The notes below the pieces were generated by a model. That model was not told the DNA's origin and searched no databases. It saw only the letters and a list, made by a program, of their open reading frames with translations. A DNA stretch of 64,000 bases from an uncultured Eubacterium sp. GTDB lineage: Bacteria > Bacillota > Clostridia > Lachnospirales > Lachnospiraceae. Position numbers and translations under genes: made by a program. This document shows positions 1-9,106 of this stretch, piece after piece. How positions within the stretch are numbered: the stretch's first letter is position 1; every line of letters starts with the position of its first letter. Location: contig NZ_CALGRE010000045.1 in the NCBI RefSeq assembly GCF_937958975.1, positions 124,001 to 188,000 of the forward strand, in the 5' to 3' direction.

Positions 1-130
1 CTCATTGGACTTATTTGAGCTTGTAATGGCTTTTGAGGATGAGTTTGATGTAAAAATACCTGTAGAGGATTTAGAAAAGATTAAGACTGTGGGTGAAGTG
101 GTAACATACATCGAGTCACATAAAGAATAA
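1..130 (+). CDS. acpP: Acyl carrier protein, C-terminal part (cut by window edge)
   Basis: The open frame entering the window (first full codon at base 2) reads SLDLFELVMAFEDEFDVKIP and ends ESHKE before TAA at 128-130. This is the second half of an acyl carrier protein: the first serine is the one that carries 4'-phosphopantetheine in the D-S-L motif, followed by the acidic helix II that docks FAS enzymes. Only 42 residues are visible; about 35 lie outside. It ends 12-15 bases before fabK and is clearly the gene upstream of it in the fatty-acid operon. Confidence 0.93.
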   Translation, partial: SLDLFELVMAFEDEFDVKIPVEDLEKIKTVGEVVTYIESHKE

Positions 131-145
131 GGAAAGGTTTTCATG

Positions 146-1084
146 ATGAAGACAGAAATAACCGAGTTATTGGAAATAAAGTACCCGATTATTCAGGGAG
201 GAATGGCATGGGTGGCAGATTTTCATCTGGCAGCCGCCGTTTCTAATGCAGGAGGATTAGGAATTATCGGAGCCGGTGGAGCGCCCGCCGAATGGGTGAG
301 AGAGCAGATTCGTGAAGCAAAAAAATTGACAGAGAATCCTTTTGGCGTGAATATTATGTTGATGAATCCGGAAGCGGATGATATTGCAAGAATTATTATT
401 GAGGAAGGTGTAAAAGTAGTTACAACAGGGGCAGGAAATCCGGTAAAATATGTAAAAGACTGGAAAGAGTCGGGAGTGAAAGTGATTCCTGTGGTGGCTA
501 GTTGTGCGCTGGCTAAGATGATGGAGCGATGTGGGGCAGATGCTGTTATTGCTGAGGGGACAGAAGCAGGTGGACATATTGGAGAAATTACTACAATGTC
601 TCTTGTTCCCCAGGTAGTAGATGCCGTCAATATTCCGGTGATAGCAGCAGGAGGAATTGCAGACGGCAGAGGAGTGGCAGCTGCGTTTATGTTGGGTGCA
701 AAAGCTGTGCAGATGGGAACACAGTTCGTTGTCACAAAGGAATGTGCTGTGCACCAAAATTATAAAGAAAAAATTATAAAGGCGAAAGATATTGATTCTA
801 AAGTGACAGGTAGAACTACGGGTCATCCTGTAAGGGTATTGAGAAATAAAATGTCCAACGAATATATTAAAAGAGAGAGCCAGGGGGCGACATTTGAGGA
901 GTTGGAACTTTTGACGCTCGGAGGATTAAAAAAGGCTGTGATAGATGGTGATGTCAGTCAGGGAAGTGTGATGGCGGGTCAGATAGCAGGTCTTATTAAG
1001 AAAGAATATAGTTGCAGAGAATTGATTCAAGAGGTAGTTTGTGAGGCAGAAAAGTTGTTGAATGGAGGTCTGATACATGAGTAA
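146..1084 (+). CDS. fabK: Enoyl-ACP reductase II (FabK, FMN-dependent)
   Basis: FabK carries out the last reduction of each fatty-acid elongation cycle (trans-2-enoyl-ACP to acyl-ACP) with an FMN cofactor. The protein is about 312 aa, the normal size, and shows the N-terminal YPIIQGGMAWV motif, the GIIGAGG flavin loop, the E-G-x-E-A-G-G-H-x-G catalytic segment near residues 137-146 and the AAGGIADGRG phosphate-binding loop. Two adjacent ATGs (143 and 146) are possible; 146 is preferred because it lies 8 bases after the GGAAAGG ribosome site. It follows acpP and overlaps fabD by 8 bases, so it is inside the FAS operon. No FabI is seen, so FabK is the likely main enoyl reductase. Confidence 0.93.
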   Translation: MKTEITELLEIKYPIIQGGMAWVADFHLAAAVSNAGGLGIIGAGGAPAEWVREQIREAKKLTENPFGVNIMLMNPEADDIARIIIEEGVKVVTTGAGNPVKYVKDWKESGVKVIPVVASCALAKMMERCGADAVIAEGTEAGGHIGEITTMSLVPQVVDAVNIPVIAAGGIADGRGVAAAFMLGAKAVQMGTQFVVTKECAVHQNYKEKIIKAKDIDSKVTGRTTGHPVRVLRNKMSNEYIKRESQGATFEELELLTLGGLKKAVIDGDVSQGSVMAGQIAGLIKKEYSCRELIQEVVCEAEKLLNGGLIHE

Positions 1085-1997
1085 AATTGCGTTTGTTTAT
1101 CCGGGTCAGGGAGTTCAGTCTGCCGGTATGGGAAAAGATTTTTTTGAAAACAGCGCCATCGCGAAAGTGGTATATATAAAGGCCAATGAGGTATTGGATT
1201 TTAGTGTTACGGATATTTGCTTTGTAGAAAATTCAAATATAAATAATACGGAATATACACAGGCAGCGCTTGTTACTACTTATCTTGCGATGACAGATGA
1301 GATAGTTCACAGGGGGATTTATCCTGATGTGGCGGCAGGACTCAGTCTTGGTGAATATGCAGCAATTGCAGCAGCCGGCGGAATGGCACAGGAGGACGCA
1401 ATAAAGACGGTCAGACAGAGAGGGATTCTTATGAATCGGGCAGTTCCGGCAGGAGAGGGTACAATGGCAGCAATACTAGGCATGGCGGCAGAGGAAATTG
1501 ATAATGTAATTGACGGGATAGAAGATGTGTCTGTGGCAAATTATAATTGTCCGGGGCAGATTGTTATTACAGGAAAGAAAAAAGCTGTTTTCAATGCCAT
1601 GAAGGTGTTGGAAACAGCAGGAGCCAGAAGAACTGTCGAATTAAATGTAAGTGGTCCGTTTCATTCGGAATTGTTAAAAGAGGCAGGAGAACAATTGGGA
1701 AAGGTCTTGAGAGATATAGAGTTGCATCCGTTGAGAATCCCATATGTGACAAATGTGACCGGAGAATATGTTACGAATATAAATACCACAAAAGAATTAT
1801 TGGCAAGGCAGGTGTACTCGCCGGTAAAGTGGGAACAGAGTGTTAGAAAAATGATAGAAAACGGTGTAGATACATTTATAGAAATCGGTCCGGGAAAAAC
1901 CATTGCCGGATTTTTAAGGAAGATAGATAAAACAGTAAAGTGTATCAATATTAGTAAATTTGAAGATTTAGAAAAATTAAAGGATATTGGGAATTAA
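1077..1997 (+). CDS. fabD: Malonyl-CoA:ACP transacylase
   Basis: Transfers malonyl from CoA to ACP to supply extender units. The 306-aa protein has the opening FVYPGQG motif, the nucleophile elbow G-L-S-L-G with Ser90, and the partner histidine in the PFHS segment (His196), all typical of FabD; length is normal. The start codon overlaps the end of fabK, indicating translational coupling, and fabG follows 14 bases later. Confidence 0.95.
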   Translation: MSKIAFVYPGQGVQSAGMGKDFFENSAIAKVVYIKANEVLDFSVTDICFVENSNINNTEYTQAALVTTYLAMTDEIVHRGIYPDVAAGLSLGEYAAIAAAGGMAQEDAIKTVRQRGILMNRAVPAGEGTMAAILGMAAEEIDNVIDGIEDVSVANYNCPGQIVITGKKKAVFNAMKVLETAGARRTVELNVSGPFHSELLKEAGEQLGKVLRDIELHPLRIPYVTNVTGEYVTNINTTKELLARQVYSPVKWEQSVRKMIENGVDTFIEIGPGKTIAGFLRKIDKTVKCINISKFEDLEKLKDIGN

Positions 1998-2011
1998 AGG
2001 CAGAGGTTTGT

Positions 2012-2752
2012 ATGTTAAAAGGAAAAGTGGCAGTTGTTACCGGTGCGTCAAGAGGGATTGGCAGAGCAGTTGCAATCAGGCTCGCATCAATGAATGCGGT
2101 AGTTGTCGTGAATTATGCAGGTTCCAAAGATAAGGCTGAGTGTGTTGTAAAAGAAATAGAGGATATGGGAGGAAGTGCAGTGGCGTTGCAGTGCGACATA
2201 TCCAACTTTCATCAGTGTAAAGAGTTTATTGACAATATACATAAGCGTTTTGAACGAATTGATATTTTAGTAAATAATGCGGGAATTACGAGAGATGGTT
2301 TGGCAATGGCGATGAAAGAGGAAGATTTTGATGATGTAATCTCGACAAATCTGAAAGGGACGTTTAATTGTATTCGATTTGTGTCCAGAATAATGATGCG
2401 TCAAAGATATGGGAAAATAATTAATATGTCTTCTGTTTCAGGAGTCGCAGGAAATGCGGGTCAGGTTAATTATTCGGCGGCAAAAGCCGGTGTGATAGGT
2501 ATCACAAAATCTATGGCAAGGGAACTGGCTGCCAGAAATATTACTGTAAATGCCATTGCTCCGGGATTTATCGAGACAGATATGACAAGCGGGCTACCGG
2601 ATAAGGTCAGAGAACAGGCAATATCGCAGATACCGCTTGGAAGGTTTGGAAAACCGGAAGAAGTGGCAGAACTTACTGCTTTTTTGGCAGGTGACAACAG
2701 TAGCTATATAACAGGACAGGTATTCCATTTGGATGGTGGAATGGTAATGTGA
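2012..2752 (+). CDS. fabG: 3-oxoacyl-ACP reductase
   Basis: NADPH-dependent reduction of 3-ketoacyl-ACP. This 246-aa short-chain dehydrogenase has the TGASRGIG nucleotide-binding loop at the N terminus, the NNAG motif, the catalytic triad Ser141, Tyr154 and Lys158 (SSVSG and YSAAK), and the usual C-terminal YITGQVFHLDGGM tetramer segment. It sits between fabD and fabF in the operon and matches FabG rather than a generic SDR by sequence and context. Confidence 0.95.
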   Translation: MLKGKVAVVTGASRGIGRAVAIRLASMNAVVVVNYAGSKDKAECVVKEIEDMGGSAVALQCDISNFHQCKEFIDNIHKRFERIDILVNNAGITRDGLAMAMKEEDFDDVISTNLKGTFNCIRFVSRIMMRQRYGKIINMSSVSGVAGNAGQVNYSAAKAGVIGITKSMARELAARNITVNAIAPGFIETDMTSGLPDKVREQAISQIPLGRFGKPEEVAELTAFLAGDNSSYITGQVFHLDGGMVM

Positions 2753-2760
2753 GGTGTCAG

Positions 2761-3999
2761 ATGAAAAGAGTTGTAGTAACCGGAATGGGTGCAATTACAC
2801 CGATAGGAAATAGTGTAGAAGAATTTTGGGAAGGTATCAGAGATAACAAAGTTGGAATTGATGAGATTACAAAATTCGATACGACAGATTACGCAGTGAA
2901 ATTAGCAGCGGAAGTAAAGGGGTTCAACCCAAAAGAAAAAATGCATTTTAAGCTGGCTAAGCGGATGTCGTCATTTTCTCAGTATGCTGTGTGTGCAGCG
3001 AAAGAAGCAATGGAGCATGCAGGGATAGATATGGCAATAGAGAATCCATATCGTGTGGGAGTCAGTGTAGGTTCCGGTATTGGTGGAATGAAAGATATGG
3101 AAGAAGAACATAAAAAGCTTCTGGAAAAAGGCAATGACAGGGTAAAACCTTTGCTGGTGCCTATGATGATTACGAATATGGCAGCAGGGAATGTAGCGAT
3201 TGCTCTCGGTGCAAAGGGAAAATGTATTAATGTGGTGACTGCCTGTGCAACCGGAACGCATTCTATCGGCGAGGCATATCGTTCCATACAGTGTGGCGAA
3301 GCGGATGTCATGGTTGCCGGAGGTACGGAGAGCGCTATTACTCCTTTAGGACTGGCAGGCTTTACAAATTTAACCGCATTGACGAAAACAACAGACAAAT
3401 ATAAGGCATCGATTCCGTTCGATAAAGATAGAAGCGGTTTTGTTATGGGAGAAGGTGCAGGAATTGTTGTATTAGAGGAATTAGAACATGCCAAAGATAG
3501 AGGGGCAAAAATATTAGCTGAAGTGGTAGGGTATGGAGCCACATGTGACGCATATCATGTTACTTCTCCGGCAGAGGATGGAAGCGGAGCCGCAAAGGCT
3601 ATGGAGTTTGCCATCAGTGAAGCGGGAATGAAACCGGAAGATGTTGATTATATTAATGCACACGGTACGAGTACCCATCACAATGATTTATTTGAGACAA
3701 GGGCAATTAAGCTTGCGTTAGGAGAAGCCGCGAAGAATGTCAAAATAAATTCTACAAAATCAATGATAGGCCACCTTTTGGGTGCGGCAGGTGGTGTAGA
3801 GTTTATCACATGCATAATGAGCATTCAGGAGGGATATATTCACCCTACTGTTGGATTACAAAATCCTGATGAGGAGTGTGACCTTGATTATGTCTTAGGT
3901 GAGGGTGTTCATAAGGACATCAATTTTGCATTGTCTAATTCTCTGGGTTTTGGTGGACATAATGCCACATTGGCAGTAAAGAAATATATCGGGAATTAA
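2761..3999 (+). CDS. fabF: 3-oxoacyl-ACP synthase II (FabF)
   Basis: Condensing enzyme that elongates acyl-ACP with malonyl-ACP. The catalytic Cys-His-His set is visible: Cys162 in TACATG, His301 in NAHGTST and His338 in MIGHLLGAAG. Length is 412 aa from ATG 2761, which is normal; an in-frame GTG at 2749 lies inside the fabG stop region, while 2761 has a GAGGTG ribosome site 5-9 bases before it and gives the canonical MKRVVVTGMG start. No fabH is visible in this window. Confidence 0.95.
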   Translation: MKRVVVTGMGAITPIGNSVEEFWEGIRDNKVGIDEITKFDTTDYAVKLAAEVKGFNPKEKMHFKLAKRMSSFSQYAVCAAKEAMEHAGIDMAIENPYRVGVSVGSGIGGMKDMEEEHKKLLEKGNDRVKPLLVPMMITNMAAGNVAIALGAKGKCINVVTACATGTHSIGEAYRSIQCGEADVMVAGGTESAITPLGLAGFTNLTALTKTTDKYKASIPFDKDRSGFVMGEGAGIVVLEELEHAKDRGAKILAEVVGYGATCDAYHVTSPAEDGSGAAKAMEFAISEAGMKPEDVDYINAHGTSTHHNDLFETRAIKLALGEAAKNVKINSTKSMIGHLLGAAGGVEFITCIMSIQEGYIHPTVGLQNPDEECDLDYVLGEGVHKDINFALSNSLGFGGHNATLAVKKYIGN

Positions 4000-4028
4000 A
4001 TTTAGTCAGAAAAGAAAGGACTAATTGT

Positions 4029-4457
4029 ATGAATATAAATGACATGAAAGAATTGATTACCGCAATTTCAAAATCTGAGATATGTGATTTTAAATATGAA
4101 GAAAACGGTGTAAAGTTATCTCTTTCAAAGGGAACCAAAGGTGTTGTCAGGGAATATTCAGAGAGAAAAACAACGGACAGTGACAGTATCGTGGATACTT
4201 CTTTGGCATGTACAGAGGAAAAGAAAAAAGCAGTCAGGTCCCCACTGGTAGGAACTGTTTATATGGCGCCCTCAGAAGACGAGGAGGCATATGTATCCAT
4301 TGGAGATTATGTCAAAAAAGGTCAGGTTCTGGCAATTGTGGAAGCAATGAAGCTTATGAATGAAATCGAGTCTGAATACGAAGGTGTTGTGAAAGAAATC
4401 TGTGTTACAAACGGACAGCCGGTAGAGTTTGGTCAGAAACTGTTTGTCATTGAGTAG
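4029..4457 (+). CDS. accB: Acetyl-CoA carboxylase biotin carboxyl carrier protein
   Basis: Carries the biotin arm between biotin carboxylase and carboxyltransferase. The 142-aa protein has an N-terminal helical region, a variable charged linker (residues ~40-70), and a C-terminal biotinyl domain starting RSPLVGTVY with the biotin site EAMKLM at Lys108. It lies 29 bases after fabF and is followed immediately by fabZ. Confidence 0.94.
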   Translation: MNINDMKELITAISKSEICDFKYEENGVKLSLSKGTKGVVREYSERKTTDSDSIVDTSLACTEEKKKAVRSPLVGTVYMAPSEDEEAYVSIGDYVKKGQVLAIVEAMKLMNEIESEYEGVVKEICVTNGQPVEFGQKLFVIE

Positions 4458-4465
4458 AGGTGAGT

Positions 4466-4888
4466 ATGTTAGATATAGAACAAATTAAAGAAATAATTCC
4501 ACACAGACATCCTTTCCTGTTAATTGATTATATTGAAGATTTTGAGCCGGGGAAATATGCGGTGGGATATAAATGTGTGACATATAGAGAGGATTTTTTT
4601 GCGGGACATTTTCCGGGCATGCCTGTGATGCCGGGGGTTTTAACGATAGAGGCATTGGCACAGGTCGGTGCAGTGGCTATATTGAGTCAGGAGGAGAACA
4701 GAGGAAAGACAGCCCTTTTTGGAGGAATTAATAAGTGTCGTTTTAAGGGAAAAGTAACTCCCGGCGATAAATTAAAGTTGGAAACAGAGATTATCCGTCA
4801 GAAAGGACCGATAGGAATTGGAAAGGCGGTAGCCAGTGTGGACGGAAAGGTCGTGGCATCAGCTGAACTGACATTTATGGTAGATTGA
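4466..4888 (+). CDS. fabZ: 3-hydroxyacyl-ACP dehydratase (FabZ)
   Basis: Dehydrates 3-hydroxyacyl-ACP in the elongation cycle. The 140-aa hot-dog protein has the IIPHRHPFLLID start motif and the catalytic pair His48 (GHFPGMPVMPG) and Glu62 (TIEALAQ). The ATG at 4466 is chosen over an in-frame GTG at 4460 because the latter overlaps the AGAGGTGAG ribosome site. Only 8 bases separate it from accB. No fabA-type isomerase feature can be recognised from sequence alone, so how unsaturated chains arise is not resolved here. Confidence 0.93.
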   Translation: MLDIEQIKEIIPHRHPFLLIDYIEDFEPGKYAVGYKCVTYREDFFAGHFPGMPVMPGVLTIEALAQVGAVAILSQEENRGKTALFGGINKCRFKGKVTPGDKLKLETEIIRQKGPIGIGKAVASVDGKVVASAELTFMVD

Positions 4889-4931
4889 GCAAATAAAAAT
4901 ATTCCGTTATGGATTGGTAGAGGTGATTTGT

Positions 4932-6290
4932 GTGATACAAAAAATGTTAATTGCAAATAGAGGAGAAATAGCTGTAAGAATCATAAGGGTCTGTAGGGAA
5001 ATGGGAATACAGACGGTTGCAGTATATTCTGTTGTGGATAAAGAGGCACTACATACACAGCTGGCAGATGAGGCAATTTGTATAGGTGAGACAAAGTCTA
5101 GCGAGAGTTATCTCAATATGGAAAGTATCATCAGTGCAGCAATAACTTCCGGAGCAGATGCAATACATCCCGGATTTGGTTTTCTGTCTGAAAATCCTAC
5201 GTTTGCAAAATTGTGTGAGAAATGCAAAATTACTTATATTGGACCGAAATCTTGTGTGATAGAAAAAATGGGAAATAAGGTTGCGGCGAGAAATACTATG
5301 ATAAATGCGGGAATACCGGTGATTCCCGGTAATAACGATGGAATAAAGGATTACAGGACAGGAAATAAGATTGCGGAAGAAGTAGGATACCCGATTATGA
5401 TAAAAGCTGCATCCGGCGGTGGTGGCAAGGGTATGAGAGTTGCCTACAAAGAATCGGAATTTGATAATGCATTTCAAGCAGCGCAAAAGGAAAGCGAGAT
5501 GGCATTTGGAGATGATACCATGTATATCGAGCATTTTGTTGAACATCCAAGACATATTGAATTTCAAATCCTGGCAGACAGGTATGGCAATGTCGTGCAT
5601 TTAGGAGAGAGAGACTGCTCTCTGCAAAGAAATCACCAGAAGATTATTGAGGAGGCGCCGTCCAGCGCACTGTCAGATGAATTGCGCAAGGAGATGGGGG
5701 AAATGGCAGTAAGAGCAGCCAAGGCGGCAGGGTATGAAAATGTCGGTACCATTGAGTTTTTGCTGGATAAAAGTGGAAAGTATTATTTTATGGAAATGAA
5801 TACAAGAATCCAGGTTGAACATCCGATTACCGAAAATATTACCGGAATTGACATTGTAAAAGAGCAGATAAAAATTGCAGAAGGAAAGAGACTTCCTTTT
5901 GAGCAGAAGGATATAGAGATAAAAGGACATTCAATAGAATGCAGGATTAATGCAGAGAATCCCGATAAAGGTTTTCGGCCATGTCCGGGAAAGATTACGG
6001 AGATGCATTTTCCGGGGGGTAATGGAGTGAGAGTAGATTCTGCTATCTTTTCAGGATATGAGGTAACACCTTATTATGATTCGATGCTGGCAAAGCTCAT
6101 TGTGTATGCAGACAATAGAAATGAGGCAATTCGTAAGATGCGCAGTGCACTTGGTGAAGTGGTCATTGAGGGCATTGATACAAACGTCGATTATGAATAT
6201 GAAATTATTAATAATAGTGACTATATTTCAGGAAATTTTGATGTAGATTTTATTGATAAATTTAATAGAAGCAGGAGAGCTTTAAGTTGA
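4932..6290 (+). CDS. accC: Acetyl-CoA carboxylase, biotin carboxylase subunit
   Basis: ATP-dependent carboxylation of biotin on AccB. The 452-aa protein shows the N-terminal KMLIANRGEIAVRIIR motif, the ATP-grasp glycine loop KAASGGGGKGM, the EHPRHIEFQ and RDCSLQRNHQKIIEEAP segments and the MNTRIQVEHP motif, in family order. Start assigned to GTG 4932: it has GAGGTG six bases upstream and gives the canonical VIQKMLIANRGE; a longer TTG (4914) start would overlap that ribosome site. Its stop overlaps the accDA start (TTGA). Confidence 0.94.
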   Translation: MIQKMLIANRGEIAVRIIRVCREMGIQTVAVYSVVDKEALHTQLADEAICIGETKSSESYLNMESIISAAITSGADAIHPGFGFLSENPTFAKLCEKCKITYIGPKSCVIEKMGNKVAARNTMINAGIPVIPGNNDGIKDYRTGNKIAEEVGYPIMIKAASGGGGKGMRVAYKESEFDNAFQAAQKESEMAFGDDTMYIEHFVEHPRHIEFQILADRYGNVVHLGERDCSLQRNHQKIIEEAPSSALSDELRKEMGEMAVRAAKAAGYENVGTIEFLLDKSGKYYFMEMNTRIQVEHPITENITGIDIVKEQIKIAEGKRLPFEQKDIEIKGHSIECRINAENPDKGFRPCPGKITEMHFPGGNGVRVDSAIFSGYEVTPYYDSMLAKLIVYADNRNEAIRKMRSALGEVVIEGIDTNVDYEYEIINNSDYISGNFDVDFIDKFNRSRRALS

Positions 6291-7972
6291 AATTAAAAAA
6301 GAGAATCAAAAAACAGAAAAGTGAATATGTAAAAATAAAAATTCCAAAGCCGGACGTGCCAAAAGGATTATTTAGAAAATGCAGAAAATGTGGTGCGATG
6401 GTTCTTTCGGAAGAAGTAAAGGAAAAAGGATATATCTGCCCGAAATGTGGCGGATATTTTAGAATACATGCAAAAAGAAGAATCCAGATGATTGCCGATA
6501 AGGGGAGTTTTGAGGCATGGTTTGAGGGAATAAAAATCAGTAATCCGTTGGGGGATGAGGATTATGTGACAAAGCTGGCAGAGATAAAAGAAAAAACAAA
6601 ATTAGATGAGGCAGTTATTACCGGAAAGATTCTGATAGATGGCAATCCTGCAGCGATTGCTGTTATGGATGGAAGATTTTTGATGGCGAGCATGGGAAGG
6701 ATTGTCGGAGAAAAAATTACGGGGACAGTCGAGAGGGCAACAAGAGAAAATCTCCCGATGATTATTTTTTCCTGTTCCGGAGGAGCGAGAATGCAGGAGG
6801 GTATTGTTTCTCTTATGCAGATGGCAAAGACATCGGCAGCTTTGAAGCGGCACAGTGACAGTGGGAATTTATACATATCTGTATTGACAGACCCAACAAC
6901 AGGGGGAGTTACAGCTAGTTTTGCTATGCTCGGAGACATTATAATCGCAGAACCGGATGCGTTGATTGGCTTTGCAGGTCCCAGAGTAATAGAGCAGACA
7001 ATCGGTCAAAAACTGCCAAAGGGATTCCAGAAATCAGAGTTTCTTTTACAGCATGGTTTTCTCGATGCAATTGTGGAAAGAAATGAGATGAAAAGTCAGT
7101 TGAGTAAGATAATATCTATGCATTATTATGGTGAATGCAAGTGTAGTGATAGTGTAGCAAAACAGGAAGATATCTATATAAAGCACAGTAATCTTTCGCC
7201 TTGGGAAAAAGTTCTTATTTCAAGGGATAATAAAAGACCGTCCGGTGAGGATTATATAAATAAGTTATTTCAGGGATTTATAGAATTTCATGGTGACAGA
7301 TATTATGGTGATGATGGTGCTGTCATGGGCGGAATTGCGTTGTTTAGAGGAGTGCCGGTGACTGTAATTGCACAGGTGAAAGGGCATAGCACTAAGGAGA
7401 ATATAAATAGAAATTTTGGAATGCCGTCTCCCGAAGGATATAGAAAAGCGCTGCGGCTGATGAAACAGGCAGAGAAGTTTCATCGTCCAATTATCTGTTT
7501 TGTAGATACACCGGGAGCTTTTTGCGGACTGGAGGCAGAGGAGAGAGGACAGGGTGAGGCAATTGCAAGAAATCTTTTTGAAATGTCGAATATTGCAAGT
7601 CCAATCTTATCTGTTTTTATTGGTGAAGGCGGAAGCGGAGGCGCTTTGGCTCTGGCGGTTGCAGACGAAGTGTGGATGTTGGAAAACTCCGTTTACTCTG
7701 TTTTATCTCCGGAGGGGTATGCAAGTATTTTATGGAAGAATGGAAAAATGGCAGATAAAGCAGCCGAGACGATGAAGATGACAGCAGATGATTTGAGACA
7801 GTTAAATGTGATAGAGAAGGTTTTTAATGAACCGGAAAACTATTCTGTAGAAAATATGGGAGATGTAATCGAACAGTTAGATAGAGCAATTGGTATTTTT
7901 CTCGAAAAGAAGATGAAATTGACAGACAGAGAGATGATAGAGAGCAGATATCAGAGATTTAGGAGAATGTAA
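6287..7972 (+). CDS. accDA: Acetyl-CoA carboxylase carboxyltransferase, beta-alpha fusion (AccD-AccA)
   Basis: Transfers carboxyl from biotin to acetyl-CoA. Normally two proteins, here one 561-aa polypeptide: residues 1-~290 are AccD, with the zinc ribbon Cys32/Cys35/Cys51/Cys54 and the FSCSGGARMQEG oxyanion segment; residues ~303-561 are AccA, starting near LSPWEKVLISRDNKRP with the FHGDRYYGDD, NFGMPSPEGYRKALRLM, FVDTPGA and GEGGSGGALA motifs. No stop or frameshift separates the halves. The TTG start is supported by AGGAGAG 7 bases upstream and by the 4-base overlap with accC. Confidence 0.94.
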   Translation: MKLKKRIKKQKSEYVKIKIPKPDVPKGLFRKCRKCGAMVLSEEVKEKGYICPKCGGYFRIHAKRRIQMIADKGSFEAWFEGIKISNPLGDEDYVTKLAEIKEKTKLDEAVITGKILIDGNPAAIAVMDGRFLMASMGRIVGEKITGTVERATRENLPMIIFSCSGGARMQEGIVSLMQMAKTSAALKRHSDSGNLYISVLTDPTTGGVTASFAMLGDIIIAEPDALIGFAGPRVIEQTIGQKLPKGFQKSEFLLQHGFLDAIVERNEMKSQLSKIISMHYYGECKCSDSVAKQEDIYIKHSNLSPWEKVLISRDNKRPSGEDYINKLFQGFIEFHGDRYYGDDGAVMGGIALFRGVPVTVIAQVKGHSTKENINRNFGMPSPEGYRKALRLMKQAEKFHRPIICFVDTPGAFCGLEAEERGQGEAIARNLFEMSNIASPILSVFIGEGGSGGALALAVADEVWMLENSVYSVLSPEGYASILWKNGKMADKAAETMKMTADDLRQLNVIEKVFNEPENYSVENMGDVIEQLDRAIGIFLEKKMKLTDREMIESRYQRFRRM

Positions 7973-9033
7973 TGGATGTTAAGCCTTTAATAATAGGAGA
8001 TTTAAAAGCAAATATTCCGTTAGTGCAGGGAGGAATGGGAGTAGGAATTTCTCTTGCAAATTTAGCGGGAGCGGTGGCAAATGCAGGTGGAGTAGGAATT
8101 ATTTCTACAGCACAAATCGGTTTCAGAGAAAAAGATTTTGAACAAAACCCATTAAAAGCCAATCTGAGAGCTATAAAAAATGAATTTGATAAGGCAAGAA
8201 GTATTTCTCCGAGTGGAATTATAGGTTTTAATATTATGTCTGCACTTAAAAACTATAAAGAGCAGGTTTTTGCAGCAGTAAAAGCCGGAGCAGATATTAT
8301 TGTCTCAGGAGCGGGGCTCCCGGTTGAGCTTCCGGAAATGACCAGAGGTTCCAATACAAAGATTGCACCAATTGTGTCGAGCAGAAAATCAGCGGAGGTC
8401 ATATTAAAGTATTGGGATACAAGATATAAAGTGACGGCAGACCTTGTAGTGATAGAGGGACCACAGGCAGGTGGGCATCTGGGTTTTCGCAAAAAAGAAA
8501 TTGAAAATTTTAATCAGGAAAGTTATGATAATGAGATTATTCAGATGAAAGAAGTCGTTGAAGCATATCAAAAAAAATATTCCAAAAAGATACCAATTGT
8601 GTTAGCGGGAGGAATTATTTCCAGTGAAGATACCAGACATGCATTTTCACTGGGAATGGATGGAATACAGGTAGGTTCGGCGTTGGTGACAACAAATGAA
8701 TGTGATGCGGATATAAAATATAAAGAAGCATATCTGAAGGCAGAAGAGGATGATATCATTATCGTAAAGAGTCCTGTGGGAATGCCCGGAAGAGCAATTC
8801 GAAATAAATTTATGAGTGAGGTAATTCAGGGAAAGGCATTCCCGCCGGGTAAGTGTCTGCAATGCCTGAAAAAATGTAATCCAGCGGAAATACCGTACTG
8901 TATTACGGAGAGATTGATTAAGGCTGCAAAGGGCGATGTTGAGAATGCTCTAATTTTTTGTGGGGCGAAAAGTTATGCGCAGAAAAAAATAACAACAGTC
9001 AATGAGGTGATTCAGAAATTGTTTCAGGGATAA
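7972..9033 (+). CDS. Nitronate monooxygenase/FabK-family flavoprotein
   Basis: A second TIM-barrel FMN protein of the nitronate monooxygenase/enoyl reductase II family. The 353-aa sequence has VQGGMGVGISLANLAGAVANAGG at the N terminus, VIEGPQAGGHLGF as catalytic-like loop and VLAGGIISSEDTRHA as phosphate-binding loop. Unlike FabK it carries a C-terminal extension with clustered cysteines (CLQCLKKC at ~293-300, then a Cys near residue 309 and FCGAK). The start overlaps the accDA stop (TAATG), so it is cotranscribed with fatty-acid genes. Whether it is a real enoyl reductase, a nitronate or quinone oxidoreductase, or a redox-protective enzyme is not decided by the sequence. Confidence 0.85.
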   Translation: MDVKPLIIGDLKANIPLVQGGMGVGISLANLAGAVANAGGVGIISTAQIGFREKDFEQNPLKANLRAIKNEFDKARSISPSGIIGFNIMSALKNYKEQVFAAVKAGADIIVSGAGLPVELPEMTRGSNTKIAPIVSSRKSAEVILKYWDTRYKVTADLVVIEGPQAGGHLGFRKKEIENFNQESYDNEIIQMKEVVEAYQKKYSKKIPIVLAGGIISSEDTRHAFSLGMDGIQVGSALVTTNECDADIKYKEAYLKAEEDDIIIVKSPVGMPGRAIRNKFMSEVIQGKAFPPGKCLQCLKKCNPAEIPYCITERLIKAAKGDVENALIFCGAKSYAQKKITTVNEVIQKLFQG

Positions 9034-9106
9034 TGTACATTTGGGGTAAAAAAAGGTATAATTGTTCCGGTATAAAGAAATAAAGTAGCAGGCAGAGGAA
9101 ATTAAA

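Noticed and set aside
257..826. Long antisense open frames over fabK and other genes
   Set aside because: They lie opposite strongly supported genes, have low-complexity translations and no ribosome sites.
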